DNA of 64,000 nt from Anisakis pegreffii (lineage: Eukaryota > Nematoda > Chromadorea > Rhabditida > Anisakidae): NCBI GenBank assembly GCA_035041965.1, contig JAPYMA010001526.1:1-64000 (forward strand), given 5' to 3'. Of this stretch, positions 38,701 through 52,461 are shown piece by piece. A program made the translations under genes and the position numbers. The first letter of the stretch is position 1; every line of letters begins with the position of its first letter. Under the pieces are notes generated by a model that was not told the origin of the DNA, did not search any database, and saw nothing but the letters and a program-made list of their open reading frames with translations.

Positions 38701-41535
38701 AATCGAAGAACACGAAAATCGATCGATGTTCAAAAAGTCTGAGTCTGATGAACTGAATGCAGTGGATAATACACAGATTTTCTAGACTCACAAACAGATT
38801 TCGAGTGGACAGAATACAAATGAAGCTGCAGTGCATGATAATGAAATTAAAACTGATCTCTAATAGAGAACATCTCGGCGTTGGCTGACTATTTTTTCAT
38901 TAATGCCCTCTTTATCAGTTAACTATAAATTTACATAAGGATTTCAGTTTTTTTGTGAACTTTTGAGATATGGTACAGTGACAAATACGGTAGATGTTGA
39001 TAAATAAGATGCCGGAGTCGTAGATGGATGCACACAGCAAGTAACGCGATTCCACTCTGACTATGAGATAAATCGAAAATGAATTTTGAATGCGTAAATA
39101 AATATTTATCGTTATAATCATTATCATCAGCATTATTCTTCATATTTGTGGTTGTTGAATGGTGTGATATGAAATAAATACGGAATGTTTTTGTTACGAT
39201 CCCTCATCGCATTCGAATAATGGCTGCCATTCAGTTAGCATCGGCAATTGCATCTGGCCAACTGACATGTGCTGTGTTCTGCTGCGATATTTTTATGTGA
39301 GAATGCGTTTGGTGAAGCTGAATGGAACGTGACTCATCGATTTTTTAATGCGAAAAACATATTCAGTAGCTAGCAGCATTCAGCAATTGTGCACGAACGT
39401 ACAGAATGAATACATGTTGTGCGTGCATTCATTCATACACAATAAATTTGCTGCTATTCATTCGTCAAAACGTTTTCCATATTAGTGCTGTGCTCACATA
39501 CGAAAGATTCTCAGCAGAGTTTGAGGTGATATGTTAGGTTTGAGGGGATTTGGGGGATTTGAGGGGATCTCTGAGCACACGTCACATAATCGATATGCAT
39601 TCGTATAGTCATACGGCCCAGTTGCTGTGATCACAGCACAATTCATCGGAAATTCACGAAGGAATTCATTCGAAAGATGGGAATTTTCCATTCTTAATGG
39701 AAGAAATTCTCACCATCAGTTCTTTTGCATTTTCAATGTATTTGTCGCCGGCAAGAATGCTGAATGAATAAAATTGCGTCGGTGCAATGCACGCTCGGAA
39801 TGAGAAATGAATTTTATTAATCTCATTTTATGGCATCAGTTTTATTCGTTCATTTTCACACTGAATGCACACAGAAATTGCATTTATGCGCCCCCATCTA
39901 TATGCAGCGTAGGTGTGCTGTAGAGTCATTATTATTTTATGGTGCATTCATACGTGAATGTATATTTTTATCAGCGATAATCATTCGAATTTTACGACAT
40001 TCTAAAAATTCGACCTTAAAAGAAATCCACCTGAAAAAGGCGTACTTTGTTCACCTGAAGGCTGTGAATAATTACGCATAAATGAGTGATTATCTACAAT
40101 CGCTTCATGAACTCGTAAATGAAATTCATTCGTGTTTTCAGCGATAAGCAACAAGAAAATGCTCTAATTATAAACCGAAGTAACGATGAACAATTGTGTT
40201 GTTTATCTAGTGCAAATGAGCAGTCCCTTGTGCGTTACCACCCATTTCCTTTATGAAGATAAACTGATATCTTATCAATAGATCAATTACTCAGTCCACT
40301 GATATCTGCTCCACAATAAATTATACTTTTAATGGCAACAAGAGTAAGTATGAGCATTCTAGAAGTTGCTCTCGTCAAAGTAGCTTGTAAAGGAGTTGCA
40401 GTTAGTCTTCAAGAAAGATTACTTCAATGTTAGGCTCTACCCAAGAGTATATGTTTGAAATTGTTGGGAAAGCATGCCAAACTTGTTTTCAAAGTTGCTT
40501 TTCGCGATGTGACTTTCAGAAACATATCGTGTGGATATAAAGGGATTCATGTATACATGTGTATAGTGCGAATCGATATGAGCAAGCATGTGTTCATTTG
40601 CTTTCATGCTCTTTGCAGTGAATCTTTTCACTCAGGTGATATTGCATATCTGATTGTGCGTTGAAGTGATAATGATAGATAGATGTGTTGTATGCAATAA
40701 GAGATAATGAAGTAATATTTTAAATTTTTTATATTTATATGGGTGATATTTTGTACAAGACAACATGGCTGTTTGTACAATCTCCGATATTAAAACTCAG
40801 GGAGATAACGATACGATCATTAATAGGTCATATCACACAACAAAAAACAAACATAACAACTAAATATAACTTGAGAACAATTCAATTTGGAGACCAAATG
40901 CGCTATTAAACGCCTTTTGTTCACAAACACACACAAGCACCCTAACACAACAAACAACAAGCAGTACTAACTAAATGAATGAAAATGATAATGATAGGAT
41001 AATGATAATAATCTGTTGTTCAGACAGCAGTCCGCGAGGGAAACAGATGCCTCGATTACTATCATTGATTTCGTATCATATCACCCATCTTATCCTATCA
41101 TCCATCATACTGGACATGCTCTCTCTCTGCTTGATTTAACAATGATAATATATCAATGTTCAGGAGTAATAGCTTTGAATGATAGACATTAAATAAGGGA
41201 TGGTTGAGTGATGTGTGAGATGAGTCGTTATTATGACTAAAACTAAAAGCGTAGCAGCAAAATGGGTTTAGGTAGATGAAGGAAGTAAATGAATGAATAC
41301 AGTTGCATTCAAGAGTAATCCGGAGATTGGTCAGTGAATTTGATGCATATCTATATTTATATATGTATATATTCCTATATAACAATGAGAAGAAACTAAA
41401 AAACGAGGAATCAACAATTCTGGTTTCAACACACAAAATCGATTGAAGAAAGCAGAGGCGTTGTTGAGGCGACCGATGAGCACTCGAAAGCAAGTGCGTT
41501 GTCTGATGGACGGATGGATAGAGATGTGAATTGAC
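35767..41535. other. Gene-poor interval between two convergent genes
   Basis: The carrier and PEPCK point towards each other across this 5.8 kb, so it should hold both 3' untranslated regions; I could not place either poly(A) site firmly. It contains a GC-rich island at about 37440-37770, a B-box-like GGTTCGGTTCC at 35985-35995, and AT-rich sequence with short repeats. No reading frame here has both splice signals and a recognisable product. Confidence 0.5.
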
Positions 41536-44500
41536 TTAAGCCATCGCTTTTATACGAGCTGTTTGCGCCTCCAGTTCCTTCGCGATTTCGTCTGGGAGAT
41601 CAGATCCAACCTGGAAATACATTCACTCATTGACTGTTTGATGAGAGTTCTCGTTTCGATTTCAAATGATTCCATTGAAATTGGTATGCGTTTCGATTGG
41701 ATAGAAATTACGGCGAAAAGATGAGGCAACTAAGTACCTGGTTGGCAAAGAATGTTTTGGTTTCAACCATATCCTCAAGCCAGTACGACTTTGGAATTGA
41801 CATCAACTCATCCCACTTCACGGCCGGTAAACCTTCCAAATTGATCGTTCCTGAAATTGCTCAACTAATAATTCACCATTCTCGCACAATCCTCACTGCT
41901 GAGGTGTTGAACTCAGCGTTCTAACTTCTTGATCTCGTGTTGATCTAATGTTCAACTTGAATTGTGGCAGGTATAAGTATTCTTCAGTCTAGAATTCTGT
42001 TATTTTGATTGTATTTTCAGATGCGTTCTGTGCGACTCGAATGAATTATCAATTACCCTTTTTGGGTACGAAGCCGATCGGAGTTTCTTCAGCGATATCA
42101 GTAGCACCAGCACATCGTCTCAAGATCCAGTCAAGCACACGAATATTATCACCGTATCCGGGCCATAAGAACTCGTGGCTGGCACTCTGTCTGAACCAGT
42201 TTACGTGGAAGATCTTTGGTACCTGGAATGTTTCGATTACAATAGCAACAATATCCAGGGAATTCCCTTTATAAACATGACTGCATTGGGTAAACAGAGT
42301 AATAATATTAATAAAATCATGCGGATTGATGAATATGAATGCGACTTTATAAGCAATAAAACAAATAATGAAAGTTTAACAATTGAAGAACATTTCTGTT
42401 ATACGCTCTTGTAAAGGTGCGTATGCTTATCAAGCAATTCCATTGAACTGAATTCAACTCAAGCGAAACTACATCATTGATCTTCTGATAACAATCATTA
42501 TTGATCTCAGTTGATCATTAATCAAGTATTTCTCACTTATAATCAATCACACCACTTTCTCCACTTATCATAACTACCAAATAAATATGCATTCATATAA
42601 TAACATTCGTATTTGTTGATAAAATCCTTCAAACCAAAAAACTGCTTTCTTTGATTTGGAATTGAGGAAACAGCAACTAGTGTGAGGTAAGAAATTAGTG
42701 GATTTTGTAGAGGTGTTTTGTACAAAAGTGCAGTGATTCTTGATGAATTGAAGAGTAGTTTGTATGTGAATAAATAATGTACCTTGTGTGGTGGTTGTCC
42801 AAGCTTCATCCAATGACGCATATACCTACCGAAGTTATAGCCCATGAACGGACGCATTGCCATAGGATCATGCATTACTTGTTTGCCTAGAGACATTTTG
42901 ATTACGTTCTCTCGATTTAGTTCAGTCTGCTTGTAGTCATTTTTAGTTGCTTCAGAAATTGTTTGTGAGTTGCAAATGAATTGAATGTCTTTCATTTGCG
43001 ATATTCCTTTTTATGACTGATTGATAATGTCATTTCTTTGTGATTAAATGGATTATTATTATTAATAGCATTTACATTCCATCACGCGATATAATTTTCG
43101 AATTTTATTATAATATTTGCAAATAGACCCAATGATCAGTTTTTATGATGACATATCTAGCCATGTGCTTTTGTCTCTTAACAAAAAATTATTTACAAAT
43201 GACACACTGATGAGTTTATGACTGAAACGTTAATTTTTATTTCCACTACTGTTGTGATTGTAACTGATAATCGCAGCACTACAATGCTTGCTTGAATGGT
43301 ATAGATAAGTGTGGGTGAATGAATCTGATTTATGATCAGCCACTAAAAATACTAAATGTCACGTCTGTCACATACTATCAGTGTCAGTTATCATTAAATT
43401 GTAATTTTATTACTTATCACTTAATTCTAAACATTCCTGACTGAGTCAAATAAAAATCAAAAATCATACCGGTATGCTCTGCTGCTGCAGTTGCTTCAGA
43501 TTTAACGCACGCACCCACAAAGATACCGTGCACCCAGTCACGTGATTCGAATACCAATGGTACACCCTCAGGCCTTGAAATGGCAATAATTCGATAGAAG
43601 CAATGGCACTCAGGAAATTTTACATGATAAAATTGTATTTTTGGATCAAAATTCATCAGATTGATAAAAGAATTGCCGGTGATAGCGATTTTGCAAGTGA
43701 ATTGATGAATGATTGGTGCTGAAAAGATTTGAGGTGATAAGTACCTTCTTCCACCAAAGATAATCGCATCAATTGGTACACCCTCTGGTTTCTCCCAGTC
43801 CGGATGGATGATCGGGCATTGTCCAGCAGGGGCGGTGAATCGAGAGTTCGCATGTGCGGCTCTGCCTTCATCACCGATATGCCATTTCTGACCCAACCAG
43901 TTGATCATTCCAACTTTCTGCAGTGCGGAAATTATCAGCATGTTCGGAAGGTTCCGATAATATTGGTCATAGTAACTACATCAGGCTATTATTTTACCAA
44001 TTTAATAAATATCTCACGGAAAACGAACTCATTTGAAAGAAATTGACCTTTGACTAGATCTAAATCAAATATTGTTCATGGAACTCATTTCGGTGGGTGT
44101 TTTAATAAAAAATTTTGATTTATTGAACAGACGTAACGTCGAGATGAAATATCTCACCGGGTCTTTGATTTCTTTCTCGAGACCCTCCCAGAAGTACTCT
44201 CCATTATCGGTCATTGCAACGTTAGTGAAGATTGCATTCTTCTGGAAACTCTCCATGGCCATTGGGTTGGTCTTATGCGACGTTCCGGGCGCCACACCGA
44301 AGAAGCCGGCCTCGGGGTTGATCGCGTAGAGACGACCGTCGGCACCGAACTTCATCCACGCGATATCGTCACCGATCACACGCACCTTCCAACCGGGCAC
44401 TGTCGGTTGCAGCATGGCCAGATTGGTCTTTCCGCATGCGGATGGGAACGCTGCGGCCACGAAGCGTTCCTGACCCCCTTGTGGACTCGTGATGCCCATA

Positions 44501-46369
44501 ATCAACATGTGCTCAGCCATCCAGCCCTCATCGTAGCCAATGTTCATCGCGATACGCAACGCAAAGCACTTCTTGCCTAGCAACGAATTACCACCATAAC
44601 CCGAACCGAACGACCAAATCTCACGTTCTGCGGGTCGATGAGCAATCATAGTCTTCTCGGGGTTGCAAGGCCAATTGTTGATCACCTCGACCTTTTCGGG
44701 TCTCGGCACACCAACCGAATGCACGCATCGCACAAACTCGCCCTGGGTTCGAGTCAGTTCGTGCAATACAGCAGCGCCCATACGAGTCATGATTCGCATG
44801 CACAGCACCACGTACACCGAATCAGTCAACTCAATACCAATCTTCGACAGCGGTCCACCGACTGGTCCCATCGAGTACGGGATCACATACATCGTACGAC
44901 CTCAAATTACGAACGATATTCTTGATTTGATTGCAATTTTGAGAAAGAATCGCGATTTGTTTTGTGATCGCATGAAAACTGCTGAGAGGGATGATTCAGC
45001 AGTGAATTTGCGTGTGCAGTCTTCGGATTATGTCGTGAAGAAATGCATTAATTCGAGTTTCATAATCTACTTGTGGTCTGCCGGCTTTTGGCTCGAGTCA
45101 TTTAGCTAAAGTGACTGTTGATCAGTGGAACCTTGAGATCTAAATGACAAGATCAGAGGAGAGCAACTCACCAGACATGCATCCAGGGAAACGGTCATCC
45201 AGTTCTTTACCGAACTCCTCGGGACCCATCCATTGGCCCATCGTCGATTTAACACCTTCAGGAGTGTGACACACCGACTGATACTTGTCGGGAGTGATCA
45301 TCCACGTTTTCGCCTCAACACGAGCCACGTCACGGGGGTCGGTACGGCACAGATAGCTGCAATTGCATTATTTTTTGAGAGTGTTAAGTGAGTGAGTAAT
45401 GGTAAGGAACATACTTATTCTCATAGGCCTTCAATTGAAAGAGCATGCCACATTTGATGGCTGATGCGATCAATTCATCGTACTCTTGCTGCGATCCGTC
45501 ACAGATGTAGATCGCACTCGGATTCATCATCTCTGCCTTCTCGGCAATGAAACGTTGCACATGCTTCGGAATGTTCACGAAGTCACCCTGAATTTGGTTT
45601 GTTCACTTGGTATCGGTTCAATTTTGAGTGATTCAGAGATCGATGATATTTATGCTCAAATCTATGATCTATGATCAGATCCGTCGTTAAGTGACGTTTA
45701 CGATGCATTGAGAGGTGATGTTTACATAACATTTGAGCGTTGGTGTTTTTTAGATAAGAGATAATCTGTTGAGAGAACGTGACTAGATAAGAAGAACGTG
45801 ATTTAGGCAAGGTAATGGACTGATTTGATCAAGAAGGAGGAGGTGATAGCACTTGAATGGTATTCGTGTTATTCCTAGCATCAGTGTGTTTTGCTTGAAT
45901 AGAATTAATTATTCGCCTTGACATTGTTAAATATCCTTATGGTGATTATGAATGGCATTATGATGAATTTACCTTAACAATAGGTATGTGATTTTGTTTG
46001 TGAGTGATGACCTCGCTGACAACCTGAAATTAATTTCAGTTTGAGTTCTGCCTCAAAACGGAAACTCAGTTGAATGGATAACTGGTATTTACACAGCATT
46101 TGATCTAGTAGTGATCATGAGAGATTTTGACATTTTCAGAACGATAGTTTTTCAGAGTATGATTCGCTTCAGAAGTTTCTAGATTTTGTTCTGATTAGGC
46201 CCTTGTTTCAAGTAAAAGATTCTAGAGCCTGGTAATGATCCGATACTGATTGGAATAAGAAGGAGGTGTGATGCTATCAATATAAGCAATGGGTCAGGAC
46301 CACTGATGTTCCAGCAAAACTTACAGTGAAGTCATCATCTTTGATTTGAGCGAGAGAGCGGCACGCCAT
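41536..46369 (-). CDS. pck-1: Phosphoenolpyruvate carboxykinase (GTP)
   Basis: Interconverts oxaloacetate + GTP with PEP + CO2 + GDP. In parasitic nematodes it commonly runs towards oxaloacetate to feed malate dismutation; in others it serves gluconeogenesis. Eleven exons join in phase: 46369-46325, 46023-45973, 45587-45415, 45356-45172, 44900-44158, 43917-43745, 43573-43470, 42886-42783, 42222-42057, 41850-41738, 41610-41536, giving 643 residues. Visible marks are [28 protein letters not shown], the P-loop with its reactive cysteine [15 protein letters not shown] (kinase-1 about 304-311), [10 protein letters not shown] (327-336), [39 protein letters not shown] and [15 protein letters not shown]. 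No targeting peptide is obvious, so it is probably cytosolic. The start lies eight bases after an acceptor. Which nematode paralogue (pck-1 or pck-2) is not settled. Confidence 0.96.
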
Positions 46370-46377
46370 AATGTTAC

Positions 46378-46385
46378 CTGTAATA
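46378..46385 (-). promoter_or_regulatory. Likely spliced-leader acceptor of PEPCK
   Basis: On the minus strand ATTACAG ends at 46378, leaving GTAACATT before the ATG at 46369. An eight-base leader after an acceptor fits trans-splicing. Together with the candidate promoter near 47.5 kb, it would imply an outron of about 1.1 kb. Confidence 0.5.
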
Positions 46386-47449
46386 GTGCAGTTCATCTGA
46401 CTTATGTAATTTTTAAAATATCACAATGATATCGGCATCATATGCACATGACATAGTCGTCATTACACCAGCAAATCAAGACAACCGAACTTGTTAGGTT
46501 CGAGTGTCATACTGTATCCACTGTGTGTAGGAGACAATAATGTGAGCATCCTATCAGTCGCATATTTGTTCTAAGCTATTGCTTAGCAAGAGAGAGAGAG
46601 AGCCACTTAGACGCAGATATCATTTCGCTACTGTAACTATTCAATCTACAAAGATGTTGTAAAGCTAAGAAGACTAGAGCCATTAGCTTTTATGTAGAGC
46701 ACAATTATAGTTAGTAGATCACTGTTGCGTTCATTTTAGCGAAACCGCGACTGATGTAGCGTGGACATGAGATGAATGCTGCAATAGCTTGATGACTATC
46801 CAACTTAGAAGAGTTACTATAACTTCAACTTATTTCTGCATTACTATTATTGTTGTGAGCGTATTCGCTAATAGTGAGAAATAATAACAATGATATTATC
46901 TCAACTGCACTGATACAGGATGGCATTTGTAAATGGAATGCAACAATTGCATAGAACAGTGAGTAGTGATGGAGATCATTGAAATAGATATACGGTAAGG
47001 ATACGGTACAATGAGGGTTAAAGTATGCCGTTGATTGGATGATCACAATCGCTCGTTACAATGCTGCATCTGATCACTAAAGTGTAACGCGATCGTATCA
47101 GAAGGAATGCAAAGATCCGATGGTGAGAACACTTTTAATGCACTATTGAAAGTCACAAAAAGAATCGGTGAAGTTATATGCGGAATCTAGCGATTGATAA
47201 TAACCTATAATAGATGTTAACTTAAAGTGAAAATAATGATAACGATCAAAATAATGTAATTTTCATACAGATCATCATATCAGCTGGCTGGGGAGCCTAG
47301 TTGGATGCATCAGGCTATCCTATGCACAACATCACTGACTAAGACAGCAAACACGAGTTACTTGAGCTACTTTCTAGGCATCTAGATATGAGTGAGAAAG
47401 CTGGCTGGGTAAAGTAGGAATGGAATATTTGTCTGCTGAATCGAGTGCA

Positions 47450-47535
47450 GACACTGATGGTTGGGGATTGCTTGCACCTGGCTTTATACTGAAATGCTCG
47501 AGTGCAGTTCCATTGGAAGTCTTGTGTTGATTGGT
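47450..47535 (-). promoter_or_regulatory. Candidate core promoter with TATA and CCAAT boxes
   Basis: Read on the minus strand, CCAAT lies at 47534-47530 and TATAAA at 47488-47483, about 42 bases apart in the correct order. A CAG-TGT initiator-like start follows some 30 bases downstream near 47455. A TGACGTG half-site of the CRE type lies further upstream at 47680-47686 on the plus strand. The block is richer in G and C than its flanks. PEPCK is the next gene in the direction of transcription, about 1.1 kb away. The assignment is an inference; no transcript start is visible from sequence alone. Confidence 0.4.
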
Positions 47536-48183
47536 TCGTTTTGAGAGCACACGGAAAGTGGTACGTATCAAAGGCAATTGCTCTCTCGCGCTTTCGGACT
47601 CCGCCTCTGAACTGAGAATCATCGTTATTCGATTCGAAGCGAAAGCGCCTCATCGTCGCCTAACTCGCAGCATGAGCGCTGACGTGCTTTCGATGCAGTG
47701 GTTGTTAGCCTCGTATTCTTTTTCAGTGTTCAGTGCTATGTATGATTGACTGGTAGTTGGATAAATATCATAGTGATAATACATTATCGTTCAATTCATT
47801 GTATCATAGTAAATCTCATCATATCACTTCATTTTCATGAATCGCTTTGTGAGGAGTCGTTAGACAAATTTTGTCGAACGAATCTTCTCATTTCCAACAA
47901 TTCATTTGAAAAAATGTACGAGAATCAGAGGAAAATAAATGAGCATTTTAAATTCGAAAAAAAAACAATTCTTTCGAAACACACATCTATGCATGCATTA
48001 ATCATCCTGCAGTAATACAAAAGCAGAAAAGAGCATCATGCCTGCATAAACCGATCACGCATGCATCTATATCATTGCTCATTTCATTGCACAAGGCCAT
48101 TTCATCATCACCAAATTCAGCAACTTAATTGTTAGTTGTTCAAGTCGAAATTCTAACGGACTGATGTGAATAACTTTCCACTT

Positions 48184-48410
48184 GGTGATGCATTCTCATC
48201 ACGTCACATCACATCACACCACAATAGTAGGAGGGATGATTAATTGTGTCGTGTGTTATTCGAATGGAACGGAAATTCCAACGGGATTACATGAATAATA
48301 CTTCAGTTTATGACACATCTCCATCACATCACAGTACAGTGTATGACGCATGCTCATCACATCACTTTCGGTTTATGATGCATTTTCATTATCGTAACAT
48401 ATCATATCAC
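48184..48410. repeat. Degenerate CATCACATCAC repeat cluster
   Basis: At least four related units of about 28-34 bases, each with a TTTATGA-GCAT or GTGATGCAT start followed by TCATCACATCAC, occur at about 48184, 48306, 48340 and 48371. Spacing is irregular. Confidence 0.6.
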
Positions 48411-49743
48411 AGTGGAAGTGATGTGATGCTTCACACCATCAGTGGGAATGATTCACCACATCCTTTTGAAATGTTCAAATCAAGGAACAATTCTCAAATG
48501 AGAGCAGTGAAATTTTTAAGAATGGCCAAATTTAAGAAGATCGGAATGCAGGAAGTATCGCCTTAACTGTTATCACCATAATAATCGCATGAATCATTGT
48601 GCTGTGTCTGTCTCTACTTGATGATGCTTGACATCACATTGTCTGATGATGTCTGATCAAGGAGGCGATTCAACACTTCGAATTCAAGGTCCTTCCTTAG
48701 AACGGAACGTTATGAGAACGAAACACGCATAAAGTTAGGTGTTTGATAGATAGATCGCTCAGTGCCTCCACAAAAAAGACTGCAAAAGATTTGATTTGTT
48801 TTTTTTTTTCGTAATCAGCACCATTCGAATTCCATTGCGAATCTGTTCTCATCTCTTCAAATCTTTCCCAAATGCGTTCTATTGTCGTTAATGAAGTGGT
48901 ATAAAAAGTGATAAAGTGTTGATAATTCGATGGATGACATTGAAATCTTTTGTATTTTTTGCCGAGTCTAACGAAGTGCACGTATCTGATGAATTTATTC
49001 ACATACTCACTCACATTCGCTTCACATCAAAGCACATGCACCCAAGCATGCACCCGAACCGCTGTTGTAAACATGAAATTTGTATGGCAATCCCTTTGTT
49101 CGCTTGTTGACTACATTGGTTCGTTTTAGTATCGATTTGGCAGCAGCATCACATTTACCATATGCAGCAGTAGATTTGGCGGATATGAGCGGATATACAC
49201 TTTTGATGTATACTTTTACTCAAAGCATCAATAATGCTAATGATAATATTATAGTGATAGATCGAAAGGATAGCACCAATGAAGTGTACACGTAATGCAA
49301 CACAAGTTCAACCTCTTAAAACATCGTCATGAAACATCTTCTCATATGGAGTCATTCGCTCATTCACATAATTTATCCACGGATAAACGAAACACTTTGT
49401 CAATAATCTCGACGCTTCTCGTGGCATGCTTTGTCATCGCTTCTATCACTTCTACAGTTTTGCCGGCAAATTTTCATCACAACACCTGAAAGTCCCATTT
49501 TATAACAGAAATTTAATTCACGAACTTTAGTTGTACTCAGTGAGCGCATGAAGCAGAACGCAGTTCACTGAGCAATTTTGAGACACGATGGGACACAGTT
49601 CGCTAATCCAGATCGATGCTGTCAGTATCAATGTCGATGTTCCAAAAATTCATCCTATGTGTTGCTCGAGACTTCCACGAGCAACGTTTCCAAGTCATTC
49701 TATATTAGATTCAAATCATGAACACTTGATTCAGGAAGATATT

Positions 49744-50062
49744 TCATAAATTCATTTCCCACTGCTCTAAGATCGTGCATAAATCCAATTTGTGTATTAT
49801 TAGAAACAATGTATCGTTTCTTTCAGCACCCAGAGTTGTTCGCAGTCTTTCGAACCTCACAAAATCACTCATCTTTGCCTTTTCCTTGTCTACATAAAGG
49901 CCTTCAGAATCGCGTTTCACCACCCAATTGAAGGAAACACCATAACAGTTGCATCGTATCTTATCAACCCCAAAAACTACAAGTTTGTCACTCAATTTAC
50001 TTCAGAGTGAATATTTTACTCACATGGGAACTACCGCGCTCCTTTGCTTCCCTTATTCTCAT
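49744..50062 (-). pseudogene. Possible small gene or processed pseudogene with one frame break
   Basis: On the minus strand an ATG at 50062 opens 21 codons (MRIREAKERGSSHV...) ending in TAA. Ignoring the single base at 49999 restores a continuous frame for another 84 codons to a TGA at 49744, with protein-like composition, for example GVSFNWVVKRDSEGLYVDK and MSDFVRFERLRTTLG. The two parts therefore look like one coding sequence broken by a one-base insertion. A strong acceptor (GATCTGTAG) lies about 15 bases before the ATG. I recognise no family. Either a decayed copy, a sequencing error, or chance; a GTGAGT donor at the end of the first block does not lead to an in-frame acceptor I could find. 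Confidence 0.3.
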
Positions 50063-52360
50063 GTTTGATCTCTCTACAGATCAAATCAGATCAAATCATA
50101 TCAAACAGAATAACTCCGTCGAACTCGGAACTTATCAACAGATGCCTCATCAATCCTCAAAAAAAATCACTTGCAACTCTTTGAATTCTTGAAAATTTTC
50201 TCAAAAATTTGTCTTTCTGGATGAAAATTTTGTCATAGATTGATTGATTGGCTCTGCTTGCTATTGCAGTAAGTTCTGCTTGTTGTGCAGCAGTGTTCAA
50301 ACTCTTCACCACATCATCCCACACTCATTCCCGTTCTCAATTCCCAATTGCTCCACAACAATCCCTAAGCTATTATGTAAAATCGCACGTCATATGCACT
50401 TCACCGAACGAACGAACGCATCTGAACAACATCCACTTATTTCATCATAAAAAAACACGAAACTTGTAGTGTTTTCGTATTATTCGTCTTATTTCCTTAA
50501 CTCTTCACACGAACAACACAAGACCGCTAGCTGCACGAAGAAAACAACAGCAAACATATAGTTGTTTGGCTATTGCTTAATGCACGCGATAAAGTCAAGC
50601 ATTAAGGCATCACCACCTGTTCAAGGTATTATCACCGCTGTGTTTTTTGATGATGAATGTACACAAAGCAGTTAGTTGGGTACTGTGAGGTGTGTTGATG
50701 CGTACACATTCAGTTGCCTTCGAGAGCCAGAAAAACATCTGTGCAATGTGCATCGCCGCCTTTCCCCTTGCTTGTTCTCTTCTCTCGCTCACGAATCAAT
50801 CAACGAACGAACGAACCTTCAATTCGTTCCAGTTTTCAGCTAAGTTTTCCAACTTCTCAATTTCGCGAACCGAACGGAGTCTTTTCTGTTGTTGAATTAG
50901 AGCCGATTGCACTTTGAAGTAGTCAGTTCAGGTTGGAAACTCTTTCAGTGTGTTATACTCTTTCAGTTAGTACTGATAAGCATCAAAACTGACATTGACG
51001 AGCACTGAACCTCAGATGGTTCGACTTTATTTGGTCTGGAAATTGCGGACGAAACTGCAGTTTACAGTTGGAAATTAAATTGTCACTGAAAATTATTCCT
51101 TTCGTCTCGGTCTTGATTTGTGTATTGCTGAATGTCACTGAATCACTGAGATCGATCAGTGTGCTCTGAGGTTATGCGAATGAGTGCAAACTGTCGTATG
51201 GAGAAGGCTGAAGACTGCCTGCGTTCCAATTAGCAACATCGTGATGAAGCTCTGCAGTGTGCTCATGAAGAAATGGAAATTGACAGACTATATGAAGACT
51301 GAAAAAGTGTGTTGTTCTGTGTTTTTTTAAAATTGCTTTCGGATTTTAGACTAGAATTGATGTTGATGACGCTAGAGCGTGCGAGTTTATGATATGTTCG
51401 TAATATACGTTCGAGTTTGAGCATTGTTCAGTTGGCTTAGTGATTGAGAGCAAAGTAGATGGGAAGATGCTGAGAATGTCGCGTTGAGTGATGAATATCT
51501 TGCTGGAATAACATGCAAATAGCTTTTTTTTCAGTTGTTTGGGATGAGAAATGAGGACTTTAGTGGAGAAAAGAGAAATTAGCATTGTGGTGTATAGCAT
51601 TTGGTAGGGAGATTGTTTGTAAATTGGAGAATGTGAAATTGCTACGAGATGGAATGGATTTTGAGCTTTAGATTCAGGCTTTCGTTTGAGTTTAAGCTTT
51701 AGAATGGGATTTAGACGATTGATTGATTGACGACTCGGGAGAGGATTGGATATGTGTGCAGCAAAGAGAACGATTCGCTATTCGAACTTTGCATTAATAT
51801 TACCGTAACATTCGGTTAATCTGGATAGAATGATGTTATGCTAGTTCATAGCACATCAATGCAATATGCACATCCACAATGCACGAATTCACTGGCTGAA
51901 ATCATTTCCGCTCACTGATTCTGCTTATAAGGATAAAAGTTGTCTGAGTTTCGTTCAGTCCTCACTAAAATAACTCGTTTTGTTACGCAGTCAAAGAACA
52001 GTGTTTATCAGTAACTGCAAGTGCTAACGAATGCGATAGATCCAATAGTTTTTAGTGTTGTAAGCCGAACGTCTTAAAGTCATTAACTCGACTGCACCGT
52101 AAATAATCCTCTCAGCTCATATCACCATTTTTTCATTGAACGGCACAACCCATCGTTCTCTTCTCATTTTTTCGGTGACCGTAAATATGTTTTACAATTC
52201 AGTTTTATTTTATTTATTTCCATTTCATTTTATCAATCAACTCATCAATGTGGAATGCAAAAAAAGTTTTATTGCCAAACTACGTTCCATTGTCAACATT
52301 TTTATTGTCGAACACAAGAACATCGAAATATCAGAACACATTTTTAATAATAAAAAATTT

Positions 52361-52461
52361 AATAATAATAATAATAATAAAATAATAATAATAATAAAAT
52401 AATAATAATAATAAAATAATAATAATATTAATAAAATAATAATAATAATAACAATAATAAA
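52361..52461. repeat. Long AAT/AAAATAAT microsatellite
   Basis: About 100 bases of AAT units with AAAATAAT interruptions, read directly. It produces artefactual hydrophobic or asparagine-rich reading frames on both strands. Confidence 0.9.

Noticed and set aside
41098..41493. 131-codon minus-strand frame just downstream of PEPCK
   Set aside because: It lies after the PEPCK stop, probably in or beyond its 3' untranslated region, with low-complexity Tyr/Ser/Asn content.
44065..45109. Plus-strand frames opposite PEPCK
   Set aside because: Shadow frames of the GC-richer 743-base PEPCK exon.
48697..49014. 105-codon minus-strand frame
   Set aside because: It begins at GTG, and that GTGAGT looks more like a donor than a start. 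No family recognised and length is compatible with chance.
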